Origin: an uncultured Pelagibacteraceae bacterium
GTDB lineage: Bacteria; Pseudomonadota; Alphaproteobacteria; Pelagibacterales; Pelagibacteraceae
Direction of reading: 5' to 3'
Assembly (NCBI GenBank): GCA_902580135.1
Contig: CACHJL010000010.1
Location: 1-35,334 of the forward strand
Length of the DNA: 35,334 bases
The notes beneath the pieces were generated by a model. The model made no database searches. It saw nothing but the letters and a program-made list of their open reading frames with translations, and was not told where the DNA came from. Made by a program: the position numbers and the translations under genes. Of this stretch, positions 1-9,758 are shown piece after piece; the stretch's first letter is position 1; each line of letters begins with the position of its first letter.

Positions 1-1151
1 TTACATATAAATTACGATTATTGCCATCAGGAATTGTTAGGAAACATAAAATTTCTGTAATAGGAAATGGTGTAGTGATTGATCCATGGGCTCTGATAGA
101 GGAGATGGATGAGATAAAAACAAAGGGAGTTACAGTAGATGAGAATAATTTAATAATTTCAGAGGCAGCAACTTTAATACTTCCATTTCATAGAGAATTG
201 GATGAGATCCGAGAGGACTTAGCTGGAATTTCAAAAATAGGAACTACGAGAAGAGGTATTGGACCCGCATACGAAGATAAAGTAGGAAGAAGATCTATAA
301 GAGTTATGGATTTAGCCTCCGAAGAAAATCTTGATAAAAGATTAGATAATGCATTAATCCATCATAATGCAATAAGAAAAGGTTTAGGAAAAGATAATTT
401 TGAAAAAGAAAATTTGAAAAAAGAACTATTAAAAATTGCACCAAAATTACTAAAATTTTCGAAGCCTGTTTGGAAAAAAATTGAAGAATTTAAAAATAAA
501 AATAAAAAAATTTTATTTGAAGGAGCGCAAGGAATTTTGTTAGATGTAGATCATGGAACATATCCATTTGTAACATCATCAAATACTGTCGCATCATCTG
601 CTGCTACTGGCTCTGGTTGCGGCCCAAAGTCTATAAATTATATTTTGGGAATAACAAAAGCCTATACTACAAGAGTTGGAGAAGGACCTTTTCCAACAGA
701 ATTAACCAATGAAATTGGAGAAATTTTAGGAACCAAAGGAAAAGAATTTGGAACAGTTACGAGTAGAAAAAGAAGATGTGGATGGTTTGACGCTGTTTTA
801 GTTAAACAAACAATAAAAATTTCAGGAATTGACGGAATTGCATTAACTAAACTCGATGTGTTAGATGATTTAAATGAAATAAAAATTTGTATTGCATATG
901 AACTTAATGGAAAAAAAATTGATTATTTGCCAGCATCAATTGATGAACAAATAAAAGTTAAACCTATTTATAAAACATATAAGGGCTGGAAATCATCTAC
1001 TGAAGGTATAAAAAATTTTGAAGATCTACCTGAAAATGCTAAATTTTATATCAGTGATTTAGAAAAACTTATAGAAGCAAAGATATCAAGTGTATCAACT
1101 AGCCCTGAGAGGAATGATACAATACTAGTTGAAGATCCATTTAACAATTAA
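1..1151 (+). CDS. purA: Adenylosuccinate synthetase, 5' end cut by the window
   Basis: Catalyses the GTP-dependent joining of IMP and aspartate to adenylosuccinate, the first committed step from IMP to AMP, in the cytosol. The reading frame is open from base 3 and already codes for family sequence ([11 protein letters not shown]) before the TTG at 21, so that codon is not the start. About 50 N-terminal residues, including the GDEGKGK loop, lie outside the window. Visible family motifs are [26 protein letters not shown] near visible residue 73, [20 protein letters not shown] near 167, and the C-terminal segment ending [12 protein letters not shown]. The stop codon overlaps that of rpoH on the other strand. 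Identity is very secure. Confidence 0.97.
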   Translation, partial: TYKLRLLPSGIVRKHKISVIGNGVVIDPWALIEEMDEIKTKGVTVDENNLIISEAATLILPFHRELDEIREDLAGISKIGTTRRGIGPAYEDKVGRRSIRVMDLASEENLDKRLDNALIHHNAIRKGLGKDNFEKENLKKELLKIAPKLLKFSKPVWKKIEEFKNKNKKILFEGAQGILLDVDHGTYPFVTSSNTVASSAATGSGCGPKSINYILGITKAYTTRVGEGPFPTELTNEIGEILGTKGKEFGTVTSRKRRCGWFDAVLVKQTIKISGIDGIALTKLDVLDDLNEIKICIAYELNGKKIDYLPASIDEQIKVKPIYKTYKGWKSSTEGIKNFEDLPENAKFYISDLEKLIEAKISSVSTSPERNDTILVEDPFNN

Positions 1152-2038
1152 TTTGCTGTAAGCAAATTTTTTGATTTAGCAGAGTTAAGCATATGTTTTT
1201 GGAGCTTCTCAAAAGCTTTATTTTCTATTTGTCTTATTCTTTCTCTACTTATTTTAAATTTTTTACTTAAGTCTTCAAGAGTAATAGGATCGTCCGTAAG
1301 TCTTCTTGATTTTAAGATTTCTTTTTCTCTTTCATTAAGAATTTTAATAGAGTCTTGCAAAAGATCTTTTCTTTGTTCTATTTCTTCATTTTGAGCTAAT
1401 TTAAGTTCATGATCCATTTCCTTATCTACTACCCAATCTTGCCATTCATCCCCATCTTCTCCTATTGGTGCATTAAGCGATTGTTCTTTTCCTGACAATC
1501 TTCTGTTCATTGAAACAACTTCTTCTTCACTCACATTCAATCTATTTGAAATATCTTTTACATGTTCGTCTTTTAGATCTCCTTCTGCTCTTGGAGCAAT
1601 TTGATTTTTAATTTTTTTTAAATTAAAAAATAATTTTTTTTGAGCTGTTGTTGTACCAATTTTGACTAAACTCCATGATCTAAGAATATATTCTTGTATT
1701 GACGCTTTAATCCACCACATTGCATAAGTTGCTAATCTAAAACCTTTGTCTGGCTCAAATTTTTTAACTGCTTGCATCAAACCAACATTTCCTTCAGAAA
1801 TCATTTCACTTAAAGGCAAACCGTAACCCTTATATCCCATAGCAATTTTAGCAACTAATCTTAGATGACTTGTAACAAGTTTTTCGGCCGATTTTATGTG
1901 TCCATTCGTTTTCCAATTTTTAGCCAACATAAATTCTTCTTCGGCATCTAACATTGGAAATTTTTTTATTTGTGCCAAATACAAAGAAAGGCCACCTTCG
2001 TCAGATAAAGCTGGCAAATTATAATTTGATTTATTCAT
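1148..2038 (-). CDS. rpoH: Heat-shock RNA polymerase sigma factor RpoH (sigma-32)
   Basis: Alternative sigma-70-family factor that directs RNA polymerase to heat-shock promoters. At 296 residues it has the usual RpoH length and no region 1.1. Region 2 lies at about residues 57-128 with the core and -10 binding segment ([19 protein letters not shown]). The RpoH box [13 protein letters not shown] at about 130-142 separates it from the primary sigma factor. Region 4 (LNEREKEIL ... [17 protein letters not shown], about 234-279) contacts the -35 element. It lies 43 bases downstream of rluD on the same strand, a pairing seen in other alphaproteobacteria, and is probably co-transcribed with it. I see no strong ribosome binding site before the ATG. 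Confidence 0.96.
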   Translation of the reverse strand: MNKSNYNLPALSDEGGLSLYLAQIKKFPMLDAEEEFMLAKNWKTNGHIKSAEKLVTSHLRLVAKIAMGYKGYGLPLSEMISEGNVGLMQAVKKFEPDKGFRLATYAMWWIKASIQEYILRSWSLVKIGTTTAQKKLFFNLKKIKNQIAPRAEGDLKDEHVKDISNRLNVSEEEVVSMNRRLSGKEQSLNAPIGEDGDEWQDWVVDKEMDHELKLAQNEEIEQRKDLLQDSIKILNEREKEILKSRRLTDDPITLEDLSKKFKISRERIRQIENKAFEKLQKHMLNSAKSKNLLTAN

Positions 2039-2081
2039 AGAGGGTATTTATTTAATTAAGAATTTAAATTTTACAATGATT

Positions 2082-3059
2082 TTATTTGTTAGTATTTCTT
2101 AGTTTTTTTAAAATATTATCTAAATTATCTGGTAAATTAGATGAAAATTCTAAACGTTCACCAGACTTAGGATGATTAAAACCAAGAACTTTTGCGTGCA
2201 AGAACTGTCTATCTAGATTTAAAATATATTCTTTAATTTTAGGATCTATATTTTTAAATTTTTTAAATTTTTTTTTATATTTTTTATCACCTAAAATATT
2301 ATTTCCTTTATGACTCATATGAACTCTTATTTGATGTGTTCTTCCTGTTTCAAGTCTACATTCAACTAGACTTAAAGTTGGAATTTTATCATTTTCGAAA
2401 GTTTCCAGTGTTTTGTATTTTGTAATTGCTTTTTTTCCTTTGGAAATCCCAACCTCCATCATTTGTCTATTTTTAGAACTTCTTGTTATAAATGTTTCTA
2501 TCTTTCCACTATGAGGCCTTAACTTACCCCAAATCAATGCTTGGTAAACTCTAGTTATTGAATGTTCTGCAAATTGGCTTGATAAATTTTCATGCGATTT
2601 ATTATTTTTTGCAACTACTATTAATCCCGAAGTATCTTTATCAATCCTATGTACAATACCTGGTCTTAATTCATCTCCAATGTTTGATAATTTTTTATTA
2701 TAATTCATTAAGGCATTAACAATCGTATTATCATAATTCCCGACGGAAGGGTGCATGGATATACCAGCATTTTTATTTATCACAATAAGATCTGAGTCTT
2801 CATGTATTATGTTTAATTTATATGCATAAGGCTTTAATGAAGTTTTCTTTGGATCTGGTATTTCAAAAATAATATTATCACCAGCAGAAATTTTTTTTGA
2901 TGGATCTTTAACTAGTGAGTTATTTATTTTAAGTTTTTCCTTTAAAATTAAATTTTTAATTCTAGTTCTACTTAAGTCTTTTTTTTTATTTGTTAAAAAT
3001 AAGTCAATTCTTATTTCTTTTTCAGAATCATCTACAATTAATTTAATGATATTTTTCAT
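2082..3059 (-). CDS. rluD: Ribosomal large-subunit pseudouridine synthase, RluA/RluD family
   Basis: Isomerises uridines of 23S rRNA to pseudouridine. An N-terminal S4 RNA-binding domain (about residues 15-60) precedes the catalytic domain. The signature HRIDKDTSG is at residues 137-145, with catalytic Asp140. A second conserved segment, LETGRTHQIRVH, lies around 235-246. The S4 domain and the length (325 aa) favour RluD, which in E. coli modifies the helix 69 positions, over RluA. RluC-like specificity cannot be excluded from sequence alone. It is followed on the same strand by rpoH. Confidence 0.9.
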   Translation of the reverse strand: MKNIIKLIVDDSEKEIRIDLFLTNKKKDLSRTRIKNLILKEKLKINNSLVKDPSKKISAGDNIIFEIPDPKKTSLKPYAYKLNIIHEDSDLIVINKNAGISMHPSVGNYDNTIVNALMNYNKKLSNIGDELRPGIVHRIDKDTSGLIVVAKNNKSHENLSSQFAEHSITRVYQALIWGKLRPHSGKIETFITRSSKNRQMMEVGISKGKKAITKYKTLETFENDKIPTLSLVECRLETGRTHQIRVHMSHKGNNILGDKKYKKKFKKFKNIDPKIKEYILNLDRQFLHAKVLGFNHPKSGERLEFSSNLPDNLDNILKKLRNTNK

Positions 3060-3082
3060 AATTTATAATATTAATACTATAT

Positions 3083-3159
3083 GCGTTCGTAGCTCAACTG
3101 GATAGAGCGCCAGATTTCGGCTCTGGAGGTTCAGGGTTCGACTCCTTGCGGGCGCACCA
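3083..3159 (+). tRNA. tRNA-Arg (anticodon UCG)
   Basis: A 77-base cloverleaf. The acceptor strands GCGTTCG and CGGGCGC pair with two G-U wobbles. The anticodon stem is CCAGA/TCTGG around the loop TTTCGGC, giving anticodon TCG for CGA/CGN arginine codons. The T-arm carries GGTTCGACTCC, and CCA is encoded (3157-3159). It is divergent from rluD (23 bases away). Its last base directly abuts the stop codon of the convergent ABC permease gene. A TATAAT at 3064-3069 could be its -10 box, but no good -35 is visible. Confidence 0.96.
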
Positions 3160-3951
3160 CTATTCGCCAATATTAATCAAGGTACCTTTTTTTCTAGCTA
3201 CACTAAAAGAATAGTAAAATAATGTTATTGCTAATAATAAATAAACAGTATTTAATTTTAATGCTGTATATAAGTTTTCTAAATTAACAGAACTATTAAT
3301 TAGTATATTTCTTGCTTCTTCAAAAATATAAACAAGTGGAAGAGCGTATGCAATTTTTTGAAATATTTCTGGTAAAGTTTCAATTGGATAATATATACAG
3401 CCGAATGGAGCTAATAAAAACATTGTAGACCAAGCAATATTTTCAAATGAAGGTCCGAATCTTAATAATCCTGAAGAAACTAAAATTCCCAAAGTAATTC
3501 CAAAAATATATAAACTTAGAAAAAGAAAAAATAAATATATTCCAAGATCTAATATTGATATTCCAAAAAGTGGTGATGTTAAAATTATTGCTGGTATTAA
3601 TCCAATTAAAGCCCTTATTAACGCCGTAATTACAAGAGATGTAATTATTTCACTAATTTTCATTGGTGCAATGAATAAATTAGTAAAATTTCTGCTCCAA
3701 ATTTCTTCTAAGAACAACATGTTAAAACCAATACTTGTTCTAAATAAAAAATCATAAAGAATTGCACATGTTAAAATTACACCCACTGCATTGTTGTAAT
3801 AGGAACTATGAGAAGCAAAGAAATTTGATATAAAACCCCATAATGTTATTTGTATGGATGGCCAATAAATTAAATCTAAAATTCTAGGAAAAGAACGGGT
3901 TATCAAAAAAAAATGTCTCAAAAAAAGACCATATATTCTAATTAAACTCAT
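3160..3951 (-). CDS. ABC-2 type transporter permease
   Basis: Membrane subunit of an ABC exporter, 263 residues. About six hydrophobic segments can be picked out, for example around residues 55-75, 100-125, 130-160, 175-195 and 235-255, with a conserved-looking amphipathic N-terminus rich in Arg. The pattern fits the ABC-2/DrrB/NodJ-like permeases that export drugs, polysaccharides or lipids; the substrate cannot be told from the sequence. It overlaps the ATPase gene by 14 bases, so the two are translationally coupled and form one transporter. Its stop codon touches the CCA end of tRNA-Arg, leaving no room for a separate terminator. Confidence 0.85.
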   Translation of the reverse strand: MSLIRIYGLFLRHFFLITRSFPRILDLIYWPSIQITLWGFISNFFASHSSYYNNAVGVILTCAILYDFLFRTSIGFNMLFLEEIWSRNFTNLFIAPMKISEIITSLVITALIRALIGLIPAIILTSPLFGISILDLGIYLFFLFLSLYIFGITLGILVSSGLLRFGPSFENIAWSTMFLLAPFGCIYYPIETLPEIFQKIAYALPLVYIFEEARNILINSSVNLENLYTALKLNTVYLLLAITLFYYSFSVARKKGTLINIGE

Positions 3952-4675
3952 TCTTCTCCCTCGTAAGTTTTAAAAATACTTCTTCTAAGTTTTGTCTACC
4001 ATGTTTACTTATCAGTTCTTCTGGGCTTCCACTGTCAATGATAACGCCATCTTTCATCATTAGTGTTGATTTACATAATCTAGTTACTTCATTCATGTTA
4101 TGTGAAGCTAACAAAATAGAAATTTTCATTTCTTTTTTGTAGTCTTCTAAAAATGTTCTGACAAAATCACCAATTTCAGGGTCAAGTGAAGCTGTAGGCT
4201 CATCCAATAGCAAAACTTTTGGTTTGTTAATTAAAGCTTTTGCTAGACTAACTCTATTTTTTTGTCCTGATGAAAGTTCGCCCGTAATTTTATTTAATAA
4301 ATCACCCAATCTTAATTTTTCTGAAAGATACTCAATTCTTTTTTTAATATCTGAAACTGAATACAATTTACCATAAACAATTAAGTTTTGTTTAACAGTC
4401 AGTTTTTTTGGAAGTTCAATATAGGGAGAAATAAAATTTATTTTTTTTAGAATTTCTATTCTGTTATCTTCAATTTTTTTTCCGTCTATTATTATTTCTC
4501 CATTAGAAGGCTTTAGCAACCCCAACATCATACCAATTGTTGTAGTTTTTCCTGAACCATTTGGTCCCAGAAGACCCAGAATTTCATCATCTTTAATTTT
4601 AAATGAAATTCCTTTAACTGCTTCCTTTAAACCATAACTTTTTTTTAAATTTTTTACTTCAACTAAATTTTGCAT
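3938..4675 (-). CDS. ABC transporter ATP-binding protein (ABC-2 exporter ATPase)
   Basis: Nucleotide-binding subunit partnering the overlapping permease. Walker A is GPNGSGKTT (residues 37-45), the signature is LSSGQ (134-138), Walker B is VLLLDEP (154-160) followed by TASLD, and the H-loop histidine is H192 in LLASHNM. At the Q-loop, where a VPQ-type triplet is usual, the protein has ISPYIELP, so the Gln is replaced. The length (245 aa) is typical of the CcmA/DrrA-like exporter ATPases. It overlaps tsaC upstream (13 bases) and the permease downstream (14 bases), so all three are probably one transcript. Substrate unknown. Confidence 0.88.
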   Translation of the reverse strand: MQNLVEVKNLKKSYGLKEAVKGISFKIKDDEILGLLGPNGSGKTTTIGMMLGLLKPSNGEIIIDGKKIEDNRIEILKKINFISPYIELPKKLTVKQNLIVYGKLYSVSDIKKRIEYLSEKLRLGDLLNKITGELSSGQKNRVSLAKALINKPKVLLLDEPTASLDPEIGDFVRTFLEDYKKEMKISILLASHNMNEVTRLCKSTLMMKDGVIIDSGSPEELISKHGRQNLEEVFLKLTREKNEFN

Positions 4676-5607
4676 AATTTCTTTGAGGCTCTAATCAATC
4701 TATCATTAATTGTCTCTCCCAATCCTAAATTTGGAATTTTTTCAACAGCTATACTTTTAAATTTATTTTTTTTAATAATTCTTAAAGTTTTATATAAGTT
4801 TTTAGCTGCTTCCTTAAGGTTTTTTTTTTTACTTAAATAATAAAAATTATCTTCGGAAAATTTTCTTTCCTTAATTAAGATATAAGCTTCGTTATTTTTT
4901 GGGTATTTAACATTTAGTCTTATTGGAATTCCAGGAGAATAGTGGACTTTTCCTTGACCAGGAACCACTATTTTTTTTTTCTTATATTTTGTTTTATTTT
5001 TATTGATAAAAAACTTTTCTATCGATTTTCTCTCTATTCCTCCAAGTCTCAATATTTTTGGTTTTCCAATTAAATTTACTATTGTAGATTCAACGCCTAC
5101 TTTTGATTGCCCTCCATCTAGAACAAATTTAATTTTTTTTCCAAATTCTTCAACAACATCACTTTTTGAAACTGGACTTATTTGTTTAGATAAATTAGCA
5201 CTTGGTGCTGCTAGAGGATATTTTAAAACTTTTAATAGATTTCGAGTCAGCTTATGACTAGGGAATCTTACGGCTATCATTTTATTATTATTTGTTACAT
5301 TTTTTGAAATATAACTATTACGTTTTAATTTTAAAATAAAAGATATTGGACCTGGGCAAAATTTTTTATATAATTTAAGAAAATTAAAATCTATCAAACA
5401 GTCTTTTTTTAGATCATCTAAACTATAGTAGTGCACAATCAAAGGATTTTTTTTGGGTCTTTTTTTTAAATTAAAAATCTTTAATGTTGCTTTGTCCGAG
5501 TAAGCATTTGCTGCCAGGCCATATACAGTTTCAGTAGGAATTCCTATACATTCATTATTATTTAAATAATTTATAGCTTTTTTAATATTTGAAAGATTGT
5601 TTTTCAT
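4663..5607 (-). CDS. tsaC: Threonylcarbamoyl-AMP synthase, two-domain Sua5 type
   Basis: Makes threonylcarbamoyl-AMP from Thr, bicarbonate and ATP, the first step of t6A37 modification of ANN-decoding tRNAs. The YrdC domain (about residues 1-200) has PTETVYGLAANA (24-35), the KRPKKNPL substrate-binding motif (about 49-56) and AAPSANLS. A linker with HYSPG and a C-terminal Sua5 domain (about 230-314) make it the long form. I chose the ATG at 5605-5607 because an upstream in-frame ATG (5664) would add 19 residues of non-family sequence and overlap xseB. The 3' end overlaps the ABC ATPase start by 13 bases. Confidence 0.92.
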   Translation of the reverse strand: MKNNLSNIKKAINYLNNNECIGIPTETVYGLAANAYSDKATLKIFNLKKRPKKNPLIVHYYSLDDLKKDCLIDFNFLKLYKKFCPGPISFILKLKRNSYISKNVTNNNKMIAVRFPSHKLTRNLLKVLKYPLAAPSANLSKQISPVSKSDVVEEFGKKIKFVLDGGQSKVGVESTIVNLIGKPKILRLGGIERKSIEKFFINKNKTKYKKKKIVVPGQGKVHYSPGIPIRLNVKYPKNNEAYILIKERKFSEDNFYYLSKKKNLKEAAKNLYKTLRIIKKNKFKSIAVEKIPNLGLGETINDRLIRASKKLCKI

Positions 5608-5627
5608 ATAATAATACCAACTAATAT

Positions 5628-5882
5628 ATGAATGAAAAAAATTTGCCAGATGATATTGTTTCATGTTCTTTAAACGAGCTAACAGAATTAGCTAACAAAA
5701 TTATAGAAAAGTTAGAAAATGAAAAAGATTTAGAAAATTCGTTTAATGAATATCAGAAACTACTTAAATTAAATAATTTAATAGAAAAGAAATTTCATTC
5801 AACTAATAAAGAAATTTCTGAAGATACAAAATCTAAAATCAAAACTATAATGTCTAAGAAAAATGAAAAAAAAATTATATAA
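5628..5882 (+). CDS. xseB: Exodeoxyribonuclease VII small subunit
   Basis: Small helical subunit of exonuclease VII, which degrades single-stranded DNA together with XseA. The 84-residue protein has the family pattern of a short acidic helix (SLNELTELANKIIEKLENE) followed by a second helix (SFNEYQKLLKLNNLIEKKF), like the FEEAL..LE..V..LE repeat of XseB. Similarity is loose, so position supports the call: it starts the conserved proteobacterial order xseB-ispA-dxs and overlaps ispA by 20 bases. It is divergent from tsaC with only 20 bases between start codons, so its promoter must lie inside tsaC or in a very short space. Confidence 0.8.
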   Translation: MNEKNLPDDIVSCSLNELTELANKIIEKLENEKDLENSFNEYQKLLKLNNLIEKKFHSTNKEISEDTKSKIKTIMSKKNEKKII

Positions 5883-6732
5883 AACCGCAAAAGATACAAA
5901 TTTATTTTTAAAAAATTTTTTAATATCACAGAAAAAAACTGAATTACTTAAAGCAATGAAATATGGATTGTTGCCCGGAGGTAAGAAAATAAGATCTAAA
6001 ATTCTAGTTGATGTAGGAAAAATTTTTAATATTAAATATAATATTTTAATTCAAATAGGTGCTGCGGTAGAATGTATTCATGCCTACACTCTCATCCATG
6101 ATGATTTGCCTTGTATGGATAATGATGATTTAAGAAGAGGAAAACCAAGTACACATAAAAAATTTGGAGTGTCAACCGCTGTTTTAGCTGGAAATTCTCT
6201 TTTAACTTTGGCTTTTGAAATATTAACAAATAAAAATTTAAAAATAAGTGACAATAAAAAAATTTTAATCATAAAATATATCTCTAATTGTTCTGGACAT
6301 GAAGGTGTAGCGGGAGGACAATATTCTGATCTGAACTTTGAAAATAAAAAAATTTCTCTTAGTAAAATTAAACATATGCAGGTTAAAAAAACGGGAAGAC
6401 TTTTTAGTTTTTGCTGTATTGCACCTCTTATAGTTGTCAATAAAAACAATTTAATTAAAAAGTTTAAAAAAATCGGTGAGGATATTGGCTTATTATTTCA
6501 AATAGCTGATGATTTAATTGATCATTCTGGTAAAGCAAAAATAGCAGGAAAAAAAACTAAAAAAGATGCCACAAAAGGAAAAGCTACTTTAATCAGTTTA
6601 CTAGGATATAAAAATACGATTAAATACTCTAAAAAGTTAAAATTAAATATTTTTAATGAATTATTAAAATACAAAAAAAAATCTAATGATCTTAAGCAGA
6701 CAATAGAATTTATTTTAAATAGAACAAATTAA
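5863..6732 (+). CDS. ispA: Farnesyl diphosphate synthase (short-chain prenyl synthase)
   Basis: Condenses isopentenyl-PP with dimethylallyl-PP and geranyl-PP to give C15 farnesyl-PP. Motifs are GGKKIR at 39-44, the first Asp-rich motif DDLPCMD at 80-86 (with the two-residue insertion usual for bacterial FPP synthases), GGQYSD at 151-156, and the second Asp-rich motif DDLID at 216-220. The 289-residue length is standard. It overlaps xseB and ends one base before dxs, so precursor supply and prenyl chain building are encoded together. Its product feeds the longer-chain synthase at 10379-11392. Confidence 0.94.
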   Translation: MKKKLYKTAKDTNLFLKNFLISQKKTELLKAMKYGLLPGGKKIRSKILVDVGKIFNIKYNILIQIGAAVECIHAYTLIHDDLPCMDNDDLRRGKPSTHKKFGVSTAVLAGNSLLTLAFEILTNKNLKISDNKKILIIKYISNCSGHEGVAGGQYSDLNFENKKISLSKIKHMQVKKTGRLFSFCCIAPLIVVNKNNLIKKFKKIGEDIGLLFQIADDLIDHSGKAKIAGKKTKKDATKGKATLISLLGYKNTIKYSKKLKLNIFNELLKYKKKSNDLKQTIEFILNRTN

Positions 6733-6733
6733 A

Positions 6734-8644
6734 ATGGCAAACTATAGGTTATTAAATAATGTAAATTTTCCTGCTGATATCAAAAAGTTATCAACACAAG
6801 AATTAAAAACATTGTCCGAAGAATTAAGACAAGAAATGATAGAAGCAGTCTCTCAAACAGGAGGTCACTTAGGTGCCGGTTTAGGAGTAGTTGAACTTAC
6901 AGTTGCTCTTCATCATACTTTTAATACTCCTAATGATAAAATTATTTGGGATGTTGGCCATCAATCTTACCCTCACAAAATATTAACAGGCAGAAAAGAT
7001 AGAATTAAAACATTAAGACAAGGAAATGGTCTTTCTGGCTTTACCAAAAGATCAGAAAGTGAATTTGATCCTTTCGGAGCAGCTCATAGTTCTACTTCAA
7101 TTTCAGCTGCCTTAGGAATTGCAACAGCAAATAAACTTTCTAATAAAAATGATGAAGTTGTAGCAGTTATTGGAGATGGAGCGATTAGTGCCGGTATGGC
7201 ATATGAAGCAATGAATAATGCTGGTGATGCAAAGACAAAAATGATTGTAATTTTAAACGATAACAACATGTCAATTGCTAAACCAGTTGGTGCAATGAAA
7301 TCTTATTTGGCAAAAATATTCTCAGGAAAGATTTATTTTAATTTAAGAGAAACTATAAAACTAATAATTTCTTCATTTTCTAAGAGATTTAGTAAAAAAG
7401 CAGGACAAGCAGAAGATTTTTTACGCTCAATGGTAACAGGTGGAACTTTGTTTAGCTCTTTAGGATTTTACTATATTGGTCCTATAGATGGTCATGATTT
7501 AGATGTTCTTTTGCCAATTCTCAAAAATGCTAGAGAATCAAAGCACAACGGACCGATCCTTATTCATTTAAAAACACAAAAAGGCAAAGGTTATAAATAT
7601 GCTGAAAAATCTGATGACAAATATCATGGCGTTTCAAAATTTAATGTTCAAACTGGTATTCAAGAAAAATCTAAATCTAATATTCCTGCTTATACAAAAG
7701 TTTTTGCTAATACTTTGGTTAAGCATGCTGAAAAAGACAGTAAGATTGTAGGAATTACAGCTGCAATGCCGTCCGGAACAGGAATGGATATTTTTTCAAA
7801 AAAATTTCCTAACAGGATGTTTGATGTTGGTATAGCGGAGCAGCATGCTGTGACTTTTGCGGCAGGACTAGCGACAGAGGGATTTAAGCCTTACGCTGCC
7901 ATATATTCAACATTTTTGCAAAGAGCTTATGATCAAGTAGTTCACGATGTAGCTATACAAAGTTTGCCTGTAAGATTTGCAATTGATAGAGCAGGACTAG
8001 TTGGTGCTGATGGACCTACTCATGCAGGATCTTTTGATATAACTTATTTATCAACATTACCAAATTTTGTAGTTATGGCCGCAAGCGATGAAGGAGAGCT
8101 TGTAAAAATGATTAATACTTCAGTTGATATAAATGATAGACCAAGCGCATTTAGATATCCTAGGGGAGTTGGCGTAGGAATGGATATACCAGATATTTCT
8201 GAAAAATTAATTATTGGAAAAGGAAGAATTATTAAAGAAGGCAAAAAAGTTGCATTATTGAACTTCGGCACAAGATTAAAAGAATGTTTGATTGCAGAAG
8301 AAAATCTAAAAAAAAAAGGAATTAACCTAACTGTTGTGGACGCAAGATTTGCTAAACCTTTAGATGAAAATTTGATTTGGCAAGTTGCTACAAATCACGA
8401 GGTTATAATTACTATTGAAGAGGGCGCAATTGGAGGTTTTGGATCTCATGTAAATTACTTTTTAAATGAAAAAAATCTTCTTGATAATAATTTAAAATTT
8501 AGATCAATGATTTTACCAGACAAATTTATAGATCATAGCAAACCAGAAGAAATGTATAAAGATGCTGGATTAGATGCTAAATCTATAGAATTAAAAGTTA
8601 TAGAAGCTTTAAACTCAAAAGTTTTAATAAAAAAAATTAATTAA
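6734..8644 (+). CDS. dxs: 1-deoxy-D-xylulose-5-phosphate synthase
   Basis: Thiamine-diphosphate enzyme that joins pyruvate and glyceraldehyde-3-phosphate to DXP, the entry step of the MEP isoprenoid pathway and a precursor of thiamine and pyridoxal phosphate. The N-terminal domain has GGHLGA (43-48), the TPP/Mg motif GDGAIS (147-152) and NDNNMS (175-180). The central transketolase-like domain has [17 protein letters not shown] with the catalytic Glu near residue 370 and [13 protein letters not shown]. The C-terminal domain ends the 636-residue protein at normal length. The start follows the ispA stop by one base. The stop codon overlaps that of aroC on the other strand. Confidence 0.97.
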   Translation: MANYRLLNNVNFPADIKKLSTQELKTLSEELRQEMIEAVSQTGGHLGAGLGVVELTVALHHTFNTPNDKIIWDVGHQSYPHKILTGRKDRIKTLRQGNGLSGFTKRSESEFDPFGAAHSSTSISAALGIATANKLSNKNDEVVAVIGDGAISAGMAYEAMNNAGDAKTKMIVILNDNNMSIAKPVGAMKSYLAKIFSGKIYFNLRETIKLIISSFSKRFSKKAGQAEDFLRSMVTGGTLFSSLGFYYIGPIDGHDLDVLLPILKNARESKHNGPILIHLKTQKGKGYKYAEKSDDKYHGVSKFNVQTGIQEKSKSNIPAYTKVFANTLVKHAEKDSKIVGITAAMPSGTGMDIFSKKFPNRMFDVGIAEQHAVTFAAGLATEGFKPYAAIYSTFLQRAYDQVVHDVAIQSLPVRFAIDRAGLVGADGPTHAGSFDITYLSTLPNFVVMAASDEGELVKMINTSVDINDRPSAFRYPRGVGVGMDIPDISEKLIIGKGRIIKEGKKVALLNFGTRLKECLIAEENLKKKGINLTVVDARFAKPLDENLIWQVATNHEVIITIEEGAIGGFGSHVNYFLNEKNLLDNNLKFRSMILPDKFIDHSKPEEMYKDAGLDAKSIELKVIEALNSKVLIKKIN

Positions 8645-9726
8645 CTTCCACATTGAGCTTTATTTAAAAGGTAATGATCTAGAATTACACAATTCATCAT
8701 AGCTTCACCTATTGGAACTGCTCTGATACCTACACAGGGATCGTGCCTACCTTTAACAGATATTGAAGTATTTTTTCCAAATTTATCGATAGTTTTTCTT
8801 TGTGTTAAAATAGAAGAAGTTGGTTTAACAGCAAAAGAAACTACTATTTCTTGACCACTAGAAATTCCTCCTAAAATACCTCCGGCATTATTTGAATAAA
8901 ATTTTGTTTTTTTTCCTTTCTTAGTCATCTCATCTGAATTTTGTTCGCCAGTTAATTGAGCTGAATTCATCCCAGATCCGATATTAACTCCTTTTACTGC
9001 ATTAATGCTCATCATTGCAGCGGCTAAATCCATATCAAGTTTTGAATATATTGGCGCTCCTAGGCCAACAGGCACACCCCTAGCTCTTACTTCAATTATG
9101 GCTCCACACGAAGATCCAGCTTTTCTAATACCTAATAAATATTTTTCCCATAACTTTAATACTGATTTATCTGGACAAAAAAGAGGGTTTTTTGATATAT
9201 CTTTATCTCTCCAATTATTTAGATCACATCCTAAAATTCCTAACCGAGTCACAGCCCCTACAACATTGAATTTATTTCCTAGTTTTGTTTGTAGAACTTT
9301 TTTTGCTATAGCTCCTGCTGCTACTCTTGAAGCAGTTTCTCTTGCCGATTGTCTACCACCACCTCTGTAATCTCTAATTCCATATTTTTTAAAATAAGTA
9401 AAATCTGCATGACCCGGTCTAAATTTATTTTTTATATTTCCATAGTCTTTTGACCTCATATCTTTATTGTAAATAATCATAGAAATAGGTGTTCCAGTTG
9501 ATTTACCTTCAAAGACACCTGATAAAATTTCTACTTTATCATCTTCTTTTCTTTGAGTAGTAAACTTGGATTGTCCTGGTTTTCTTTTATTCAGTTCTTT
9601 CTGAATTTCTTCTGCCTTGATTTGAATATTCGGTGGACAACCATCCACAATACAGCCAATCGAAGGTCCATGGGACTCCCCCCAGGTCGTGAAACGAAAT
9701 ATCTTTCCAAAAGTATTAAATGACAT
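8641..9726 (-). CDS. aroC: Chorismate synthase
   Basis: Last step of the shikimate pathway: anti-1,4-elimination of phosphate from EPSP to chorismate, using reduced FMN. All three family signatures are present: [17 protein letters not shown] near residue 16, [20 protein letters not shown] in the first half, and the C-terminal [17 protein letters not shown]. The length of 361 aa is normal. The gene stands alone on the minus strand between dxs (stop codons overlapping) and divergent pdxH, whose chosen start is 32 bases away. Confidence 0.97.
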   Translation of the reverse strand: MSFNTFGKIFRFTTWGESHGPSIGCIVDGCPPNIQIKAEEIQKELNKRKPGQSKFTTQRKEDDKVEILSGVFEGKSTGTPISMIIYNKDMRSKDYGNIKNKFRPGHADFTYFKKYGIRDYRGGGRQSARETASRVAAGAIAKKVLQTKLGNKFNVVGAVTRLGILGCDLNNWRDKDISKNPLFCPDKSVLKLWEKYLLGIRKAGSSCGAIIEVRARGVPVGLGAPIYSKLDMDLAAAMMSINAVKGVNIGSGMNSAQLTGEQNSDEMTKKGKKTKFYSNNAGGILGGISSGQEIVVSFAVKPTSSILTQRKTIDKFGKNTSISVKGRHDPCVGIRAVPIGEAMMNCVILDHYLLNKAQCGS

Positions 9727-9758
9727 TAATTTATTATATAATTTATTTTGTTAAAATT

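Noticed and set aside
21..23. TTG as the start codon of purA
   Set aside because: The frame upstream to base 3 codes for conserved PurA sequence (TYKLRL), so the gene begins before the window.
3083..3159. tRNA-Arg as an integration site of a mobile element
   Set aside because: No integrase, direct repeat of the tRNA end or foreign composition is visible next to it; neighbours are core-type genes.
6084..6449. Antisense open frame of 121 codons inside ispA
   Set aside because: It lies fully opposite a clear FPP synthase gene and shows no family features; long shadow frames are common here. The same applies to the antisense frames inside dxs, aroC, ppdK, hflK and degP.
9005..9370. Plus-strand open frame inside aroC
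   Set aside because: It is the complement of conserved chorismate synthase sequence and has no recognisable domain.
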